From Candidatus Zhuqueibacterota bacterium (GTDB taxonomy: Bacteria > Zhuqueibacterota > Zhuqueibacteria > Thermofontimicrobiales > Thiofontviventaceae), in NCBI GenBank assembly GCA_014729735.1, contig WJJN01000753.1:1-8647 (forward strand): a DNA stretch of 8,647 bases. The letters run 5' to 3'. The first letter of the stretch is position 1, and the number at the start of each line of letters is the position of its first letter. Shown piece by piece: positions 8,416-8,647 of this stretch. The notes under the pieces were generated by a model. The model was not told the origin of the DNA. It saw only the letters and a program-made list of their open reading frames with translations, and searched no databases. A program made the position numbers and the translations under genes.

Positions 8416-8463
8416 CATTCCTGTACACTGAGCAAAGTAGATTCAGAAGAAATATCCGGATTT

Positions 8464-8477
8464 AAACTCCAAACTCC
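8464..8477. repeat. Perfect tandem 7-mer (AAACTCC twice)
   Basis: Two exact copies of AAACTCC lie side by side, reading GGAGTTT twice on the operon strand, about 150 bases upstream of the kinase start. It could be a regulator half-site pair; no known factor is recognised. Confidence 0.3.
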
Positions 8478-8647
8478 TTTTTATCATGAAAGAAAAACCA
8501 CTGGTGCTGGTCAACTCCGCGGAGCATTTGTTCATCCGAAATAATCTGTGGACATTGAAACAATTATAACAATTAGGTTAGTTCATGATTTATGACTCGG
8601 AGCAGTAAATTGGGGTGATGTAGCAAAGACTCGAATTAGTGAAGGTA

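Larger units (their letters stand above)
8316..8647. other. Non-coding region upstream of the kinase operon
   Basis: These 332 bases hold no gene I can support: every frame is broken by stops and the longest short frames (about 27-44 codons) lack ribosome sites. The operon promoter should be here, firing leftward. A perfect TATAAT on the minus strand at 8563-8568 has no -35 partner, and a weaker TTGAGT/TAGTAT pair (8378-8383 and 8353-8358) has a 19-base spacer; neither is convincing. The region contains an inverted repeat, a tandem 7-mer and a dispersed-repeat-like stretch, listed separately. The next gene to the right is outside the window. Confidence 0.6.

Noticed and set aside
8443..8535. 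30-residue open frame on the - strand starting MNKCSAELTS
   Set aside because: No ribosome site and no recognisable protein; it overlaps the + frame and the repeat-like sequence.
8486..8569. 27-residue open frame on the + strand starting MKEKPLVLVNSAE
   Set aside because: No ribosome-binding site, no family recognised, and it overlaps the dispersed-repeat-like stretch; most likely chance.
8587..8647. Two minus-strand frames open at the right edge, each with an 18-20 codon tail
   Set aside because: Either could be the end of an upstream gene, but the tails are too short to tell from chance.

Overview
The window carries four protein-coding genes and about 330 bases of non-coding DNA at the right edge. 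The organism is Gram-negative: one gene encodes an outer-membrane beta-barrel with a signal peptide and another a lipoprotein with a clear lipobox. The long PAS/GAF sensor kinase and the moderate, uneven GC content would suit an uncultured environmental lineage, perhaps of the FCB group or a KSB1/Calditrichota-like phylum. No 16S or other marker gene is present, so this placement is a guess.

Left edge (2-1021, + strand): the C-terminal three quarters or so of a GT-B fold, GT4-type glycosyltransferase whose true start lies outside the window. It probably ends a surface-polysaccharide locus to the left. The usual donor-site residues of the family are mostly replaced, and GC content changes sharply along the gene.

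Centre and right (1025-8315, - strand): three tightly packed genes that look like one operon, read from right to left. First comes a 1415-residue soluble sensor histidine kinase with an N-terminal receiver domain and alternating PAS and GAF domains. Its stop codon overlaps (TAATG) the start of a 473-residue POTRA-less barrel of the Omp85/BamA/D15 superfamily. That gene in turn overlaps (ATGA) a 541-residue lipoprotein that has no family name I know. The lipoprotein carries a Lys, a D-x4-N loop and a DFD motif spaced as in HipA/PI4K-like protein kinase-like folds. The overlaps predict coupled translation. A working inference is that a cytoplasmic signalling kinase is made together with a cell-envelope pair: an Omp85-type barrel and a kinase-like lipoprotein. 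No response regulator with an output domain lies in the window.

Right edge (8316-8647): no convincing gene. It holds a short inverted repeat, a perfect tandem 7-mer, and a stretch resembling a dispersed intergenic repeat. The operon's promoter should lie here, but no strong -35/-10 pair is visible.

The most interesting item is the translationally coupled Omp85-type barrel and kinase-like lipoprotein pair, placed under or beside a multi-sensor histidine kinase.
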